DNA from: Lichenicola sp964247725
GTDB taxonomy: Bacteria > Pseudomonadota > Alphaproteobacteria > Acetobacterales > Acetobacteraceae
Length of the DNA: 64,000 nucleotides
Direction: 5' to 3'
Assembly: GCA_964247725.1 (NCBI GenBank)
Contig: CAXTVM010000016.1
Coordinates: 4,352 to 68,351 of the forward strand
This document shows, one piece after another, positions 36,703 through 45,482 of this stretch; position 1 is the stretch's first letter, and each line of letters begins with the position of its first letter. The notes under the pieces are model-generated. The model was not told the DNA's origin. It worked only from the letters and a program-made list of their open reading frames with translations, and did not search any database. Position numbers and translations under genes: made by a program.

Positions 36703-38565
36703 CTACTCGCCGTCGCCGGTTGTGAGGGTCCCGCCCGCGGCCGGCCGCAGGTCGAGGGTGGCGTCGGGACCGGCGAGGCGGGCGTCGATGACCGTCATCG
36801 GCGTGCGGGCCAGGACGGCGCCGAGATCGGCCAGCCGGCGCTCGAGCAGGAAGCTGGGGCCGTCGCGGCGGTGCGCGTCGGCATCGGCCGAGAAGCGGGT
36901 CAGCAGGGCGCGCGCCTCGCCGGTGGTCTCGGCGGCGCGGGCGGCGGCGGCGGCCTCCTGTGCGAACGCGTATTGCCGGGTCTGCGCCATCACCGTCTCG
37001 GCGCGGCCGCGCTCGGCGTAGATGGAGGCGTCGGCGGTGATCTCGGCGGCGCGCACGGCGTGGTAGGCCTCGGCGGCGCCGGCGGGCGGGTGGATCGCCT
37101 CGATGATCAACGCAACCGCCTCCAGGCCGATCCGCTGGTCGTCGAGCAGGCGCTGCAGCCGGCCGCGCAGCACGGAGGCCATCCGCTCGCGGTCGGCGCC
37201 CAGCACCTGCGCCAGCGTGCGGCCGGCGAACTCGCTCGCGACTACCCGGTCGGCATCGGCGCGCAGCAGCCGGGCCGGGTCGAGCACGGCGGTGGCGGCC
37301 AGGATCGCCGAGCGGTCGTCGAGCCCGACCCGGTACAGCACGCGGACGTCGGCGGACACGCTCTGGAACAGCTGCCGCGGCGGCGGCGCGGAGCCGGATG
37401 CGGCGGCGGGCTCGACGCCGCGCGCGGCGGTGCCGGCGACCAGCAGCGTGAGCTCGCCCGGATGCGGCCGGTCCCAGAGCCGGTCGGCCTCCGTGGGGGC
37501 CGCGTCCTCGGCGGCCGAGCGCATCGCCGGGTCGGCCGGGGCGGTCTCGCCCAGCGCCAGCTCGTGCACCACGCCCCCGTCGAGCGCGCGGGTCGCGCCG
37601 AGCGGCCAGGGCAGGATCGCGTGCAGGCCGGGCCGCAGCACCGCGACCGGCGCGCCGAAGCGCAGGGAGACGGCGCGGCCGTCGATCGGCACCACCACCA
37701 GGCTGCCGAGGCCGGCCACGCACAGCAGCAGCACGAGGCCGAGCGGCAGGGCGGCGCGGCGCAGGTAACGCAGCGCCCAGGAGCGGGAGACGTCGATGCC
37801 GAGCCGGTCGCGCAGGACGGCCCCGGCCGAAGCGCCACCCGCGCCCTCGAGCCGGGTCACGGCTGCGAGCAGGCGGGCCACCATCGACTCGGCGACGGCG
37901 CGGGCGTCCGCGGCGGGGCCGGGCGGCAGGAAGCAGCGCGCGATGCAGCGGGCCACGAGCTCCGCGCCGAGCAGCGCCACCAGCACCGCCAGCGCGCGCC
38001 GTATGGCCCCGGCCGCCGCCCCGGCGCCGAGCGATCCGGCGATCGCGGCCAGGCCGGCGGCGAAGGTGACCAGCACGGCGGCGAGCGCCAGCCGGCGCAG
38101 CGCCGGCGCCTCCGGCAGCGGCACCGGATCCGCGGCGCGCAGCATGCGCTCGCCGACCAGCAGCGGGAACGCCAGCACCGCGGCGGCGACGCCGACGCCG
38201 ACCGGCAGCGTCCCCGCCAGCGCCGGGTCGGGGGCGAGGCATGCCGCGGCCACGGCCAGCGCGGTGCCGGCGGCGGCCAGCGGCGGCACCGCCAGCACGG
38301 CCGAACGGCGCGCGACGGTCCCCGCCGCGACCGGACGGGGCGGCAGGCCCGCCTGCGGCCGGGCACGGGCGACGAGCAGGCTGGCCAGCAGGGGGCCCGC
38401 CGCCACCAGCAGCGCCGCCAGCGGCAGGGCTAAGACGCCGGACTGCCGGACCGCGGCGGAAAGCGGGTTCGGCAGCAGGCAGGCCAGCGCCGCCGCGGCC
38501 AGCAGGAGGACGAGACAGGCCGCCCCTAGGCAGAGCAGGCCCAGCGGCGGCGGCACGCGGCTCAT
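36703..38565 (-). CDS. Polytopic SPFH/band-7 protein (HflK-like), paralogue 3
   Basis: This protein is about 620 aa. The N-terminal half has six hydrophobic segments (starting with LLCLGAACLVLLLAAAALAC), a linker, and a seventh helix (AALPLGLVLLLCVAGLGSLV). An HflK-like SPFH domain follows (AVSLRFGAPVAVLRPGLHAILPWPLG), then DVRVLYRVGLDD and the C-terminal helical region. Ordinary HflK has a single anchor, so the polytopic N-terminus is unusual. ATG 38565 is preferred, but GTG 38625, overlapping the phosphoesterase stop, would give 640 aa. Paralogue 2 starts 4 bp after its stop. Confidence 0.78.
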   Translation of the reverse strand: MSRVPPPLGLLCLGAACLVLLLAAAALACLLPNPLSAAVRQSGVLALPLAALLVAAGPLLASLLVARARPQAGLPPRPVAAGTVARRSAVLAVPPLAAAGTALAVAAACLAPDPALAGTLPVGVGVAAAVLAFPLLVGERMLRAADPVPLPEAPALRRLALAAVLVTFAAGLAAIAGSLGAGAAAGAIRRALAVLVALLGAELVARCIARCFLPPGPAADARAVAESMVARLLAAVTRLEGAGGASAGAVLRDRLGIDVSRSWALRYLRRAALPLGLVLLLCVAGLGSLVVVPIDGRAVSLRFGAPVAVLRPGLHAILPWPLGATRALDGGVVHELALGETAPADPAMRSAAEDAAPTEADRLWDRPHPGELTLLVAGTAARGVEPAAASGSAPPPRQLFQSVSADVRVLYRVGLDDRSAILAATAVLDPARLLRADADRVVASEFAGRTLAQVLGADRERMASVLRGRLQRLLDDQRIGLEAVALIIEAIHPPAGAAEAYHAVRAAEITADASIYAERGRAETVMAQTRQYAFAQEAAAAARAAETTGEARALLTRFSADADAHRRDGPSFLLERRLADLGAVLARTPMTVIDARLAGPDATLDLRPAAGGTLTTGDGE

Positions 38566-38612
38566 GCCGAGGCCGCCATCCGGGCCGTCCGTCGCCTCGG
38601 AAGTCGGCCGCG

Positions 38613-40481
38613 TCAGAAGTCGCACGTGATGTTGCGCGACGGGCGGAGTGCTATCGCGCAGTGCCCGGCCAGCGTCGAGCTGGCCTTGTAGACCGCGGCG
38701 TCGAAGCCGTTCACGGCGCCGGCGCCGTCGCGCTGCACGGTCAGCAGAGCGAAGCCGAACTCGTCATGGCCGTAGGTCCGGGCGGCCAGCGCCGTCACCA
38801 CCCCGCCGGCGATCTGGTTGACCGAGAACGGCGCGTCGGTCTGGGCGAAGGCGGCCGGATCGACGGTGCCGTTGGCCGGCACCAGGCCGGTGTTGAGGTC
38901 GGGATCGAGCAGCGTGCCGCCCTGGCCGACGATCATCTGCGGCGCGTAGCGGGTGGTGTCGGCGAAGTTCACGTACTCGAACTGGTGGATGTGGCCGGAC
39001 AGGAACAGGCCGATGTTGGCCGGCACGCCCTGCGCGAAGGCGCTGGCGGCGTAGGTGCCGCCGGCCACCACGGCCTGCTCGGTGTAGTCGCCGGCGCTGT
39101 CGTCCGGCATCGCCGGGGTGCCCTGGGCGCCGTAGGTGAGGCCGAAGCTCGGCTTGTGGGTGGTGAACACGTTGATCGAGTTCGGGCCGACCGCGTTGAC
39201 GAGGCGGGTGAGGTCGAGGTCGTAGTTCTGCGCCAGCGCGGTGGCGACGGCGCTGTCGTTGGCCAGGCTGCTGTCGTGCACCAGAAAGTTCACGCCGCCG
39301 GCCGGCACCACGTAGCTCGGCTCGAAGTCGGCGGTGTGGTTGGCAACCCCGTTCGCGGGCGTCGCCGGCGTGGACGGCGCGCAGGCGACGCTGGCCTGGT
39401 TGTAGGGATACGGATCGAGCAGCGCATACCAGCCGCGGGCGCCGCGGCCGCAGCTCTCGTGGTTGCCGCGGGTCATCACCCAGGGGGCCGCGGCCAGCAG
39501 CGGATTGGCCGGCGTCAGCACGTCGGCGTTCCAGCTGTCGAAGGTGTCGCCCCAGGTCTCGTAGTTCGGGCTGGTGGCGTCGAGGCAGCCGGGGAAGGTG
39601 TTGTTGCAGTTGGTGTCGCGGTAGAACCAGTCGCCGACATGGACGATCAGGTCCGGCTTGAAGGTCGCCTCCCAGCTGGCCAGAAATGCCCACGGGAAGG
39701 CGGTCGGGCTCGAGCAGTTCTGCTGGTTGCCGCCGTTGGCGGCGACTGCGCCGGCCATGCGGCAGCCGGTGTCGGCGGTGACCAGGATGGTCTTGGGGAA
39801 CAGCACCGGCAGCTTCAGGTCGACGCCGTCGACGGTGGCGGTCTTGTACCCATACGGCAGCACCGCCTCGCACTCGGCCCAGTCGGTGGTGGCCATCGGC
39901 ACGCCGCTGGCGAAGTTGGCCGGCGAGGTGTTCTGCACGAAGTATTGCGGGTAGCCGGCGGCACCGTTCTGGGAGCCGGCATGGCCCGGCAGGTTGGTCA
40001 GCTGGGCGCCGGTGAAGCGGAGCCGCATCGGCACCACGATGCCGCGATCGAGGCGGGCCACCGGGCAGGCGCCGCCGGAGATCACGGCACGGGCCAGGAT
40101 GGTCGGGAAGATGCTGGTCGGTTGGTCGCCCCAGGAGCCGGACAGGACGCTGTTCACCGAGCTGCCGGGCGCCATCTGGATCCAGCGGGCGACGGTCTGG
40201 CCGCTGCCGCCCACGTCGCCCTGGGCGCCCGCCGCGCCGGTGATCAGCGCCTGCACCTGCGCCGGCGTCAGCGCCTGCAGCTCGGCCAGGTCCTGCTGCA
40301 GCAGGGCGATCTGCGGTGCCGGCAGGCTGGCGAGGAAGCCCGAGACCTGCGCCGGGGTGATGCCGTAACGCTGCGCCAGCAGCTGGAGGGCGTGCGCGCC
40401 GTTCGCGGCCGTTGCAGGGGCGGCACGACCGCCTAGGGCGGCGGCCGTCAGGATGCAGCCGAACACGAGACGCCGGATCAT
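38613..40481 (-). CDS. Secreted metallophosphoesterase
   Basis: This 622-aa protein has a signal peptide (MIRRLVFGCILTAAALGGRAAPATA) and an N-terminal helical region with two TPAQV repeats (~40-80). A calcineurin-like phosphoesterase domain follows: VTADTGCRM, DLIVHVGDWFYRD, MTRGNHESC, FTTHKPS and LSGHIHQFEY supply the metal ligands. Several cysteines suggest disulfides. Its position just upstream of the SPFH/ATPase genes on the same strand suggests co-expression, but a link to metal transport is unproven. The substrate is unknown. Confidence 0.85.
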   Translation of the reverse strand: MIRRLVFGCILTAAALGGRAAPATAANGAHALQLLAQRYGITPAQVSGFLASLPAPQIALLQQDLAELQALTPAQVQALITGAAGAQGDVGGSGQTVARWIQMAPGSSVNSVLSGSWGDQPTSIFPTILARAVISGGACPVARLDRGIVVPMRLRFTGAQLTNLPGHAGSQNGAAGYPQYFVQNTSPANFASGVPMATTDWAECEAVLPYGYKTATVDGVDLKLPVLFPKTILVTADTGCRMAGAVAANGGNQQNCSSPTAFPWAFLASWEATFKPDLIVHVGDWFYRDTNCNNTFPGCLDATSPNYETWGDTFDSWNADVLTPANPLLAAAPWVMTRGNHESCGRGARGWYALLDPYPYNQASVACAPSTPATPANGVANHTADFEPSYVVPAGGVNFLVHDSSLANDSAVATALAQNYDLDLTRLVNAVGPNSINVFTTHKPSFGLTYGAQGTPAMPDDSAGDYTEQAVVAGGTYAASAFAQGVPANIGLFLSGHIHQFEYVNFADTTRYAPQMIVGQGGTLLDPDLNTGLVPANGTVDPAAFAQTDAPFSVNQIAGGVVTALAARTYGHDEFGFALLTVQRDGAGAVNGFDAAVYKASSTLAGHCAIALRPSRNITCDF

Positions 40482-40859
40482 CGTTGCCTGACCATTCTGG
40501 TTTTCGCGAAGCTACCGGGCTGGCCTCCTGGGCGGGATGACAATTCCGAGGCAATGCGGCGACCGATCAGGGGATCTTGATCGACCGGGCGCGCCGGGCG
40601 AGGACTGCGCGGGCCGAGACGTGAAGGGCGGTGGCCTCTCATCGACGATATCCGGGCGGCGGTGGCAATCGGCGGCGTGATCCGTCTCGGCGCACCCTGC
40701 ACGACCTCGGCGCGTTCGGCCGGCACAAGCTGGCGCCGGCAACATCATCCTGCCACCTTCATTGTCCAGGCATCCCGTTTGGCCGGGCTCCGTGCCGTGG
40801 CGCTGGGGGAGGACGAGCAGCTGCATCCCGACGCGCATCTCGACGGCCAGGCACCCGGC
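40482..40859. other. Intergenic region between divergent genes
   Basis: These 378 bp separate the divergent phosphoesterase and aminotransferase genes. The aminotransferase frame is open from 40662, but its first ~66 codons look non-coding (low similarity, no helix/strand pattern). Promoters for both directions must lie here. No repeat copy or clear motif was seen. Confidence 0.4.
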
Positions 40860-41990
40860 ATGGCTGGTACCCCCGACCACGAGCTGGCGCTGACGAGCTA
40901 CCTGTCCTGCTGGCACGGCATCGCACGGCACCACATCGGTGCCTCGCAGTCGGAGACGGTGACGCTGGCCGAGCTGCTGGCGCTGGCCGACGGCGAGGAC
41001 CTGCACCGCTGGCAGACCCTGCAGCTCGGCTATACCGATCCGCTGGGCGCGTCCTGGCTGCGCCGGACCGTCGCCGCGTCCTACGACACCGTCGACATGC
41101 GGGACGTGGTCTGCTTCGCCGGCGCGCAGGAAGCGCTGTTCGCGGTGCTGCACGCGCTGCTGGTGCGCAGCGACCACGCGATCGTGGTGCTGCCGAACTA
41201 CCCCGCGGTCGAGGCGCTCGCACTCAGCCTGTGCGACGTCTCGGGCGTGGCCCTCGACGCCGACGACGACTGGTCGCTCGACATCGACCGGATCGCGCGC
41301 GCGGTCCGCCCGGAGACGCGCGTGGTCGCGATCAGCTTCCCCAACAACCCCACCGGCCACGTGCCGGGCGCCGAGCGCTTCGCCGCCCTGGTGGCGCTGT
41401 GCCGGCGCCACGGCATCTGGCTGCTCAGCGACGAGGTGTATCGCCTGACCGAGCGCGACCCGGCGCACCGCCTGCCGCAGGCGGTCGACGTCTACGAGCG
41501 CGGCATCTCGCTCGGCGCGCTGTCCAAGGCGCACGGCCTGCCCGGCCTGCGCAGCGGCTGGGCCGCCTGCCGCGATCCAGAACTCACCGCGCGCATGGCG
41601 ATGAAGCGGCAGTACCTGTCCACCTGCAGCGCCGGACCCAGCGAGGTGCTGGCCTGCATCGCGATCAAGGCCGCGTCCGCCATCATCGCCCGCAACCGCC
41701 GCATCGCGGACGCGAACCTGTCGGCGGCGTGCGGGTTCCTGGACCGCCATCCGGCGCTGTTCGACTGGACCGTGCCGCTGGGCGGCATGGTCGGCTATGT
41801 CCGCTATCGCGGGGCGGACGGCGTGGAGGCGTGGACGCGCCGCATGGCGCAGGTGGCCGGCGTGCTGCTGCTGCCGGCCAGCATGTTCCGTTCCCGGCTG
41901 CTGGAGCTGCCGGACGATCGCTTCCGGCTGGGCTTCGGCTGTCACGGGCTGGCGGAGGGACTGGAGGCGCTGGAGCCGCATCTCGGTTGA
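40860..41990 (+). CDS. PLP-dependent aminotransferase class I/II
   Basis: This 376-aa fold-type I enzyme has VVLPNYPAVEAL, ISFPNNPTGHVPG (substrate/PLP asparagine), WLLSDEVYRLTE (PLP aspartate and tyrosine) and the Schiff-base lysine K223 in LGALSKAHGLPGLRSGW. ATG 40860 was chosen because MAGTPDHELALTSYLSCWHG aligns with the usual short N-terminus of this subgroup (about 370 aa). It resembles the amino-acid aminotransferases that include capreomycidine-synthase-like and aspartate aminotransferase-like members. The amino-donor is unknown, and there are no operon partners. Confidence 0.85.
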   Translation: MAGTPDHELALTSYLSCWHGIARHHIGASQSETVTLAELLALADGEDLHRWQTLQLGYTDPLGASWLRRTVAASYDTVDMRDVVCFAGAQEALFAVLHALLVRSDHAIVVLPNYPAVEALALSLCDVSGVALDADDDWSLDIDRIARAVRPETRVVAISFPNNPTGHVPGAERFAALVALCRRHGIWLLSDEVYRLTERDPAHRLPQAVDVYERGISLGALSKAHGLPGLRSGWAACRDPELTARMAMKRQYLSTCSAGPSEVLACIAIKAASAIIARNRRIADANLSAACGFLDRHPALFDWTVPLGGMVGYVRYRGADGVEAWTRRMAQVAGVLLLPASMFRSRLLELPDDRFRLGFGCHGLAEGLEALEPHLG

Positions 41991-42176
41991 GGGCGCATGT
42001 CGGCCCAGCAACGCGCGGACCTGCGGGATCAGCCCGTCCTCGTCCCACCGGCAGTCGGGGTAACCACGTCCTGTCTGCTCCCGGCCTTGTGGCCTGCAGC
42101 TCGTCGGCGCCGTCGCGGCGTCGGACCGCGTCGCATGGCTCCGCCAGGTCCGGCTGCCGATGCCGGCCGCCCGTGC

Positions 42177-42653
42177 CTACGGGCCGGGGCGATCGGCGCC
42201 GGGCGCCGCAGCCGCATCTCCCGGCAGCCGCAGCCGATCGTGCGCGTAGCCGGCCTGCAGCCCGACGGTGATGCCGTGCGGGAGCGCCGTCTCGACGCCG
42301 ATGGCGGCTCCCTGGCTGCTGACCTTGGGCGCGTCGTGCCAGCTCGGGCCCTGGAGGGTGCCGACTGCCACGGACGCGCGGGTGGTGCCGGCGATGAGGC
42401 CGCTGTCGAGCTGCACCTCGCTGCCGTGCAGGCCGCTCGAGCCGAACACGGTGCTGACCTCGCCGCCGGCGATCGCGCCGCCCGCCAGTCCGGCTGCGGC
42501 CGGCGCGCCGGGGAGTGCGCCGGCCGGCGGCGGCGGCGCCAGCGAAGTGTCGAGCGGTGCCGCGAGCAGCGCGTCGCCCGGGGTGGCCCCCACGGCGGGC
42601 GTCAAGGCGGGAACCGCGGCGGCGAGGACCGCCAGCCAGAGTAGCCGACGCAT
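42177..42653 (-). CDS. Secreted hypothetical protein downstream of pyk
   Basis: Not recognised. This 158-aa protein has a signal peptide (MRRLLWLAVLAAAVPALTPAVGA), a P/A/G-rich stretch, and a C-terminal part with alternating pattern (GLIAGTTRASVAVGTLQG, GAAIGVETALPHGITVGLQAGY). The latter could be a few beta-strands of an outer-membrane or autotransporter-like fold. Its ATG overlaps the pyk stop (ATGA), supporting co-translation. Confidence 0.55.
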   Translation of the reverse strand: MRRLLWLAVLAAAVPALTPAVGATPGDALLAAPLDTSLAPPPPAGALPGAPAAAGLAGGAIAGGEVSTVFGSSGLHGSEVQLDSGLIAGTTRASVAVGTLQGPSWHDAPKVSSQGAAIGVETALPHGITVGLQAGYAHDRLRLPGDAAAAPGADRPGP

Positions 42654-44137
42654 CAGGCGCCGACCGCGACGACCCGCAGCGTGTTGGTAGTGCCGGCGCG
42701 GCCGAACGGCACGCCGGCGGCGATGACCAGCAGGTCGCCGGGCCCGGCGACCCCGGCCTGCCGCGCCATCTCGACCGCAGATTCAACGACGTGCTCGATG
42801 GTCTCGTTCGGCTCGCTCTGGTCGACCGCCATCGCCCGCACCCCCCACGCCACCGACAGCCGGCGTGCGGCCGGGCCGTTGCCGGCGATGCCCAGCACCG
42901 GGCAGGCCGGCCGCTCGCGCGAGATGCGCACCGCAGTGCGTCCGGACAGGGTGTAGGCGACGATCGCGGCCGCCCCGATGGTGTGAGCCACCTGCTGCGC
43001 TGCGAACGCGATCGCATCCGAGGTCGAGCGCTCCGGGCGGGCGCGGGTGGCGTCCTGGATCGCCTGCCAGCCGGAGTCCGCCTCCACCTCGACGATGATC
43101 CGCCGCATCATCGAGACTGCCTCGACCGGATAGAGGCCGGCCGCGGTCTCGCCCGACAGCATCACCGCGTCGGCGCCGTCGAACACCGCGGCGGCGACGT
43201 CGGAGGCCTCGGCGCGGGTGGGCGCCGGCGCCGACATCATGCTCTCCAGCATCTGCGTCGCCACCACCACCGGCAGGCCGCGGGCGCGGGCGGCGCGAAC
43301 GATGCGCTTCTGCTCGAGCGGCACCCGCTCCGGCGGCAGCTCGACGCCGAGGTCGCCACGCGCCACCATGACCGCGTCCGACAGCTGCAGGATCGCGTCG
43401 AGGTTCTGCAGCGCCTGCGGCTTCTCGATCTTGGTCATGATCCAGGCGCGGCCGGCGACCAGCGCCCGCGCCTCGGCGACGTCCTCCGGGCGCTGCACGA
43501 ACGACAGCCCGATGAAGTCGACGCCGTGCCCGAGCGCGAAGGCGAGGTCGAGGCGGTCCTTTGCCGTCACCGCCGGGATCGGCAGCATCATGTCGGGTAC
43601 GTTGAGGCCCTTGTGGTCGGACAGGATGCCGCCGACGACGATCTCGGTCTCCAGCCGGCCGTCATGGCAGCCGGTGACGCGCAGCCGCAGCCGGCCGTCG
43701 TCGAGCAGCAGCACCGCGCCGACGCGGGCGGCGTGGATGATCTCGGGATGCGGCAGCTGCACGCGGTGCTGGTCGCCGGGGCTCGGGTCGAGGTCGAGCG
43801 TCAGCCGCTCGCCCGGCAGCAGCGCCACCCGGCCGTCGGTGAAGTCGCCGATGCGCAGCTTGGGCCCCTGCAGGTCGGCCAGGATGCCGAGCGGCCGGCC
43901 GCGGCGCGCCTCGACCGCGCGCACCGCGGCGATGCGGGCGGCGTGATCGGCGTGGGCGCCGTGCGAGAAGTTGAGCCGGAACAGGTCGGCGCCGGCCTCC
44001 ACCAGCGCCTCGACGCGTCGCTCGCCGTCGCTCGCCGGCCCCAGCGTGGCGACGATCTTGGTGCGCCCGGCTTTGGCGCCGCCGCCGTCCCGGATGGAGC
44101 CGGGCCCGAGGACGCCGGCGGACTCGATGCTGGACAC
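42653..44137 (-). CDS. pyk: Pyruvate kinase
   Basis: This 494-aa enzyme converts phosphoenolpyruvate and ADP to pyruvate and ATP. Motifs are TKIVATLGPAS, LFRLNFSHGAHADH, LADLQGPKLRIG, IMTKIEKPQALQNLDAI (catalytic lysine), VMVARGDLGVELPPE, ATQMLESM and FDGADAVMLSGETAAGLYP. The C-terminal regulatory domain includes AYTLSGRTAVRISRERP. The start is GTG 44137, because AGGAGG lies exactly 6 bp upstream. An in-frame ATG at 44185 would add 16 poorly conserved residues. Confidence 0.95.
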   Translation of the reverse strand: MSSIESAGVLGPGSIRDGGGAKAGRTKIVATLGPASDGERRVEALVEAGADLFRLNFSHGAHADHAARIAAVRAVEARRGRPLGILADLQGPKLRIGDFTDGRVALLPGERLTLDLDPSPGDQHRVQLPHPEIIHAARVGAVLLLDDGRLRLRVTGCHDGRLETEIVVGGILSDHKGLNVPDMMLPIPAVTAKDRLDLAFALGHGVDFIGLSFVQRPEDVAEARALVAGRAWIMTKIEKPQALQNLDAILQLSDAVMVARGDLGVELPPERVPLEQKRIVRAARARGLPVVVATQMLESMMSAPAPTRAEASDVAAAVFDGADAVMLSGETAAGLYPVEAVSMMRRIIVEVEADSGWQAIQDATRARPERSTSDAIAFAAQQVAHTIGAAAIVAYTLSGRTAVRISRERPACPVLGIAGNGPAARRLSVAWGVRAMAVDQSEPNETIEHVVESAVEMARQAGVAGPGDLLVIAAGVPFGRAGTTNTLRVVAVGA

Positions 44138-44143
44138 GACCGG

Positions 44144-44149
44144 CCTCCT
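44144..44149 (-). promoter_or_regulatory. pyk: Shine-Dalgarno deciding the pyk GTG start
   Basis: AGGAGG on the minus strand sits 6 bp before GTG 44137 and supports that start over the upstream ATG. Confidence 0.75.
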
Positions 44150-44200
44150 GCATGTGCCGCCCGCAGCATGCGGCGGCGGCGGCACGGCGGCAACGGATGA

Positions 44201-45034
44201 TCAAGGCGCCGGGATGGTCTCGTCCGGCAGCAGGCCCCAGACCGACTGCCGCGGCAGCCACCCGGCCTGGTCCCGCACCGTGACCCGGCACCAGCCGGCG
44301 CCGGCTGCGCAGCTGCGCAGCCGGCCGATCACGCCGGGTTCCAGCACCGCCATAGGGGACGCGTCCGGCTGCGGCGCGCTGCGCAGCACCTGGCTACCGG
44401 GCGGGCCGACCGGCAGCGTCGCGGAACCGCCCGCCGGTGCCGCGGCCGCCGCGTCCGCGCCCGGATCTGGGCTGGGATCTGCAATGGGACCGGGGCCGGC
44501 GGCGGGTTCGGGGATGACGAAGCTACGCGTGCCGACCAGCGTCGCCTGGTGCACCCAGCCCTTGATGCCGTCGGAGTCTTCGATCAACCGCCACACGTCG
44601 AACTCGCGCTCGATCCGCACCGGCAGGTCGCGGCGGTGGTAGACCCACTCGATCGGATAGCGGGATCCGGGACCGCGGCGCAGGTACACGGAGTCGGCCC
44701 GCAGCGCCGCGAAGCGCGGCAGCGGCAGGCCGGTGCTGGTGCCATGGGGCGGCGCCGGCGGTGCCGGGACGGGGTTTGGGGCGGGGGTCGGAGCGGCGGT
44801 TGGCGGCGGCGAGGCGTGCCCCGCCACGGACGCCGGGTGTGCCGGATGCGCGCCGCCGTGCCCGTTCGCCTTGCGCGATGCGACGTGAGCCTGGGCGTGG
44901 GCATGGGCGGCCGGCTTGCGCGGCGGCGGGTGACGGACCGGCTCCGGATCGGCGGCCGCGCCGGAGACCCACAACGCGGCGGCGGCGAGGCCGGTGAGCG
45001 GCGCGGAGCGGCGGGACGGGATCCAGGCGGGCAT
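44201..45034 (-). CDS. SH3-domain envelope protein
   Basis: This 277-aa protein has a signal/anchor N-terminus (APLTGLAAAALWVSGAAA), then a ~60-residue H/A/P-rich linker. A bacterial SH3-like domain of the DUF1058 type follows: ALRADSVYLRRGPGSRYPIEWVYHRRDLPVRIEREFDVWRLIEDSDG-type arrangement, ending GWVHQATLVGTR. A second, shorter SH3-like repeat follows (GWCRVTVRDQAGWLPRQSVWGLL). Such proteins usually bind peptidoglycan in the periplasm. The ATG at 45034 is preceded by GGAGGGG. pyk follows on the same strand. Confidence 0.78.
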   Translation of the reverse strand: MPAWIPSRRSAPLTGLAAAALWVSGAAADPEPVRHPPPRKPAAHAHAQAHVASRKANGHGGAHPAHPASVAGHASPPPTAAPTPAPNPVPAPPAPPHGTSTGLPLPRFAALRADSVYLRRGPGSRYPIEWVYHRRDLPVRIEREFDVWRLIEDSDGIKGWVHQATLVGTRSFVIPEPAAGPGPIADPSPDPGADAAAAAPAGGSATLPVGPPGSQVLRSAPQPDASPMAVLEPGVIGRLRSCAAGAGWCRVTVRDQAGWLPRQSVWGLLPDETIPAP

Positions 45035-45085
45035 GCGCCCCTCCGTGCCAAGCGGGATGCCGGAGGGCAAGGGGTTCCGGCGGCG

Positions 45086-45454
45086 TCAGATCGACAGCAT
45101 CTGACCGTGGCCGACGGCGGCGAGGAAGGTGGGCACGCCAGCGCACTCGACCTCGGGCAGCAAAGCGGTCGCGGGCAGCGCCATGGCGCGCAGGCCCGAC
45201 TCGCAGGCGAGCAGCCGGACGCCGAGCGGCGCCAGCGCGTCCCGCAGGGCCGCGAAGCCGGCGACGCCGCGGCGGCGCAGCACGGCGTCGGCCTCGCTGC
45301 CGGCCAGACCCGACCAGTCGCGGCACAGCGCGTGCAGGCCGCCGTTGGTGGCGAACATCACCACCCGCCGGTCCACCGCAGCCGCACCGGCGGCGAGCAC
45401 CATCGCATAGTGGGCGCGCTCGAACGCGCCGCTCAGCAGCAGGATGCCGAGCAT
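45086..45454 (-). CDS. DsrE/DsrF-like family protein
   Basis: This 122-aa protein has the DsrE fold pattern: LGILLLSGAFERAHYAMVLAAGAAAVDRRVVMFATNGG at the N-terminus, one cysteine in LLACESGLRAM and another in VECAGVP. DsrE-type proteins carry persulfide sulfur or act as peroxiredoxin-like partners. It lies 28 bp downstream of moeB, fitting a sulfur-relay or MoaD-activation context, though its partner is not identified. An upstream ATG at 45490, overlapping moeB, is an alternative start. Confidence 0.7.
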   Translation of the reverse strand: MLGILLLSGAFERAHYAMVLAAGAAAVDRRVVMFATNGGLHALCRDWSGLAGSEADAVLRRRGVAGFAALRDALAPLGVRLLACESGLRAMALPATALLPEVECAGVPTFLAAVGHGQMLSI

Positions 45455-45482
45455 GGGCGACCCCTGCCCATCGGACATGGGC

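Noticed and set aside
34639..38565. Canonical hflK-hflC operon
   Set aside because: Domain architecture (polytopic and His-tailed forms, three paralogues) and neighbours differ from hflKC; no adjacent protease gene.
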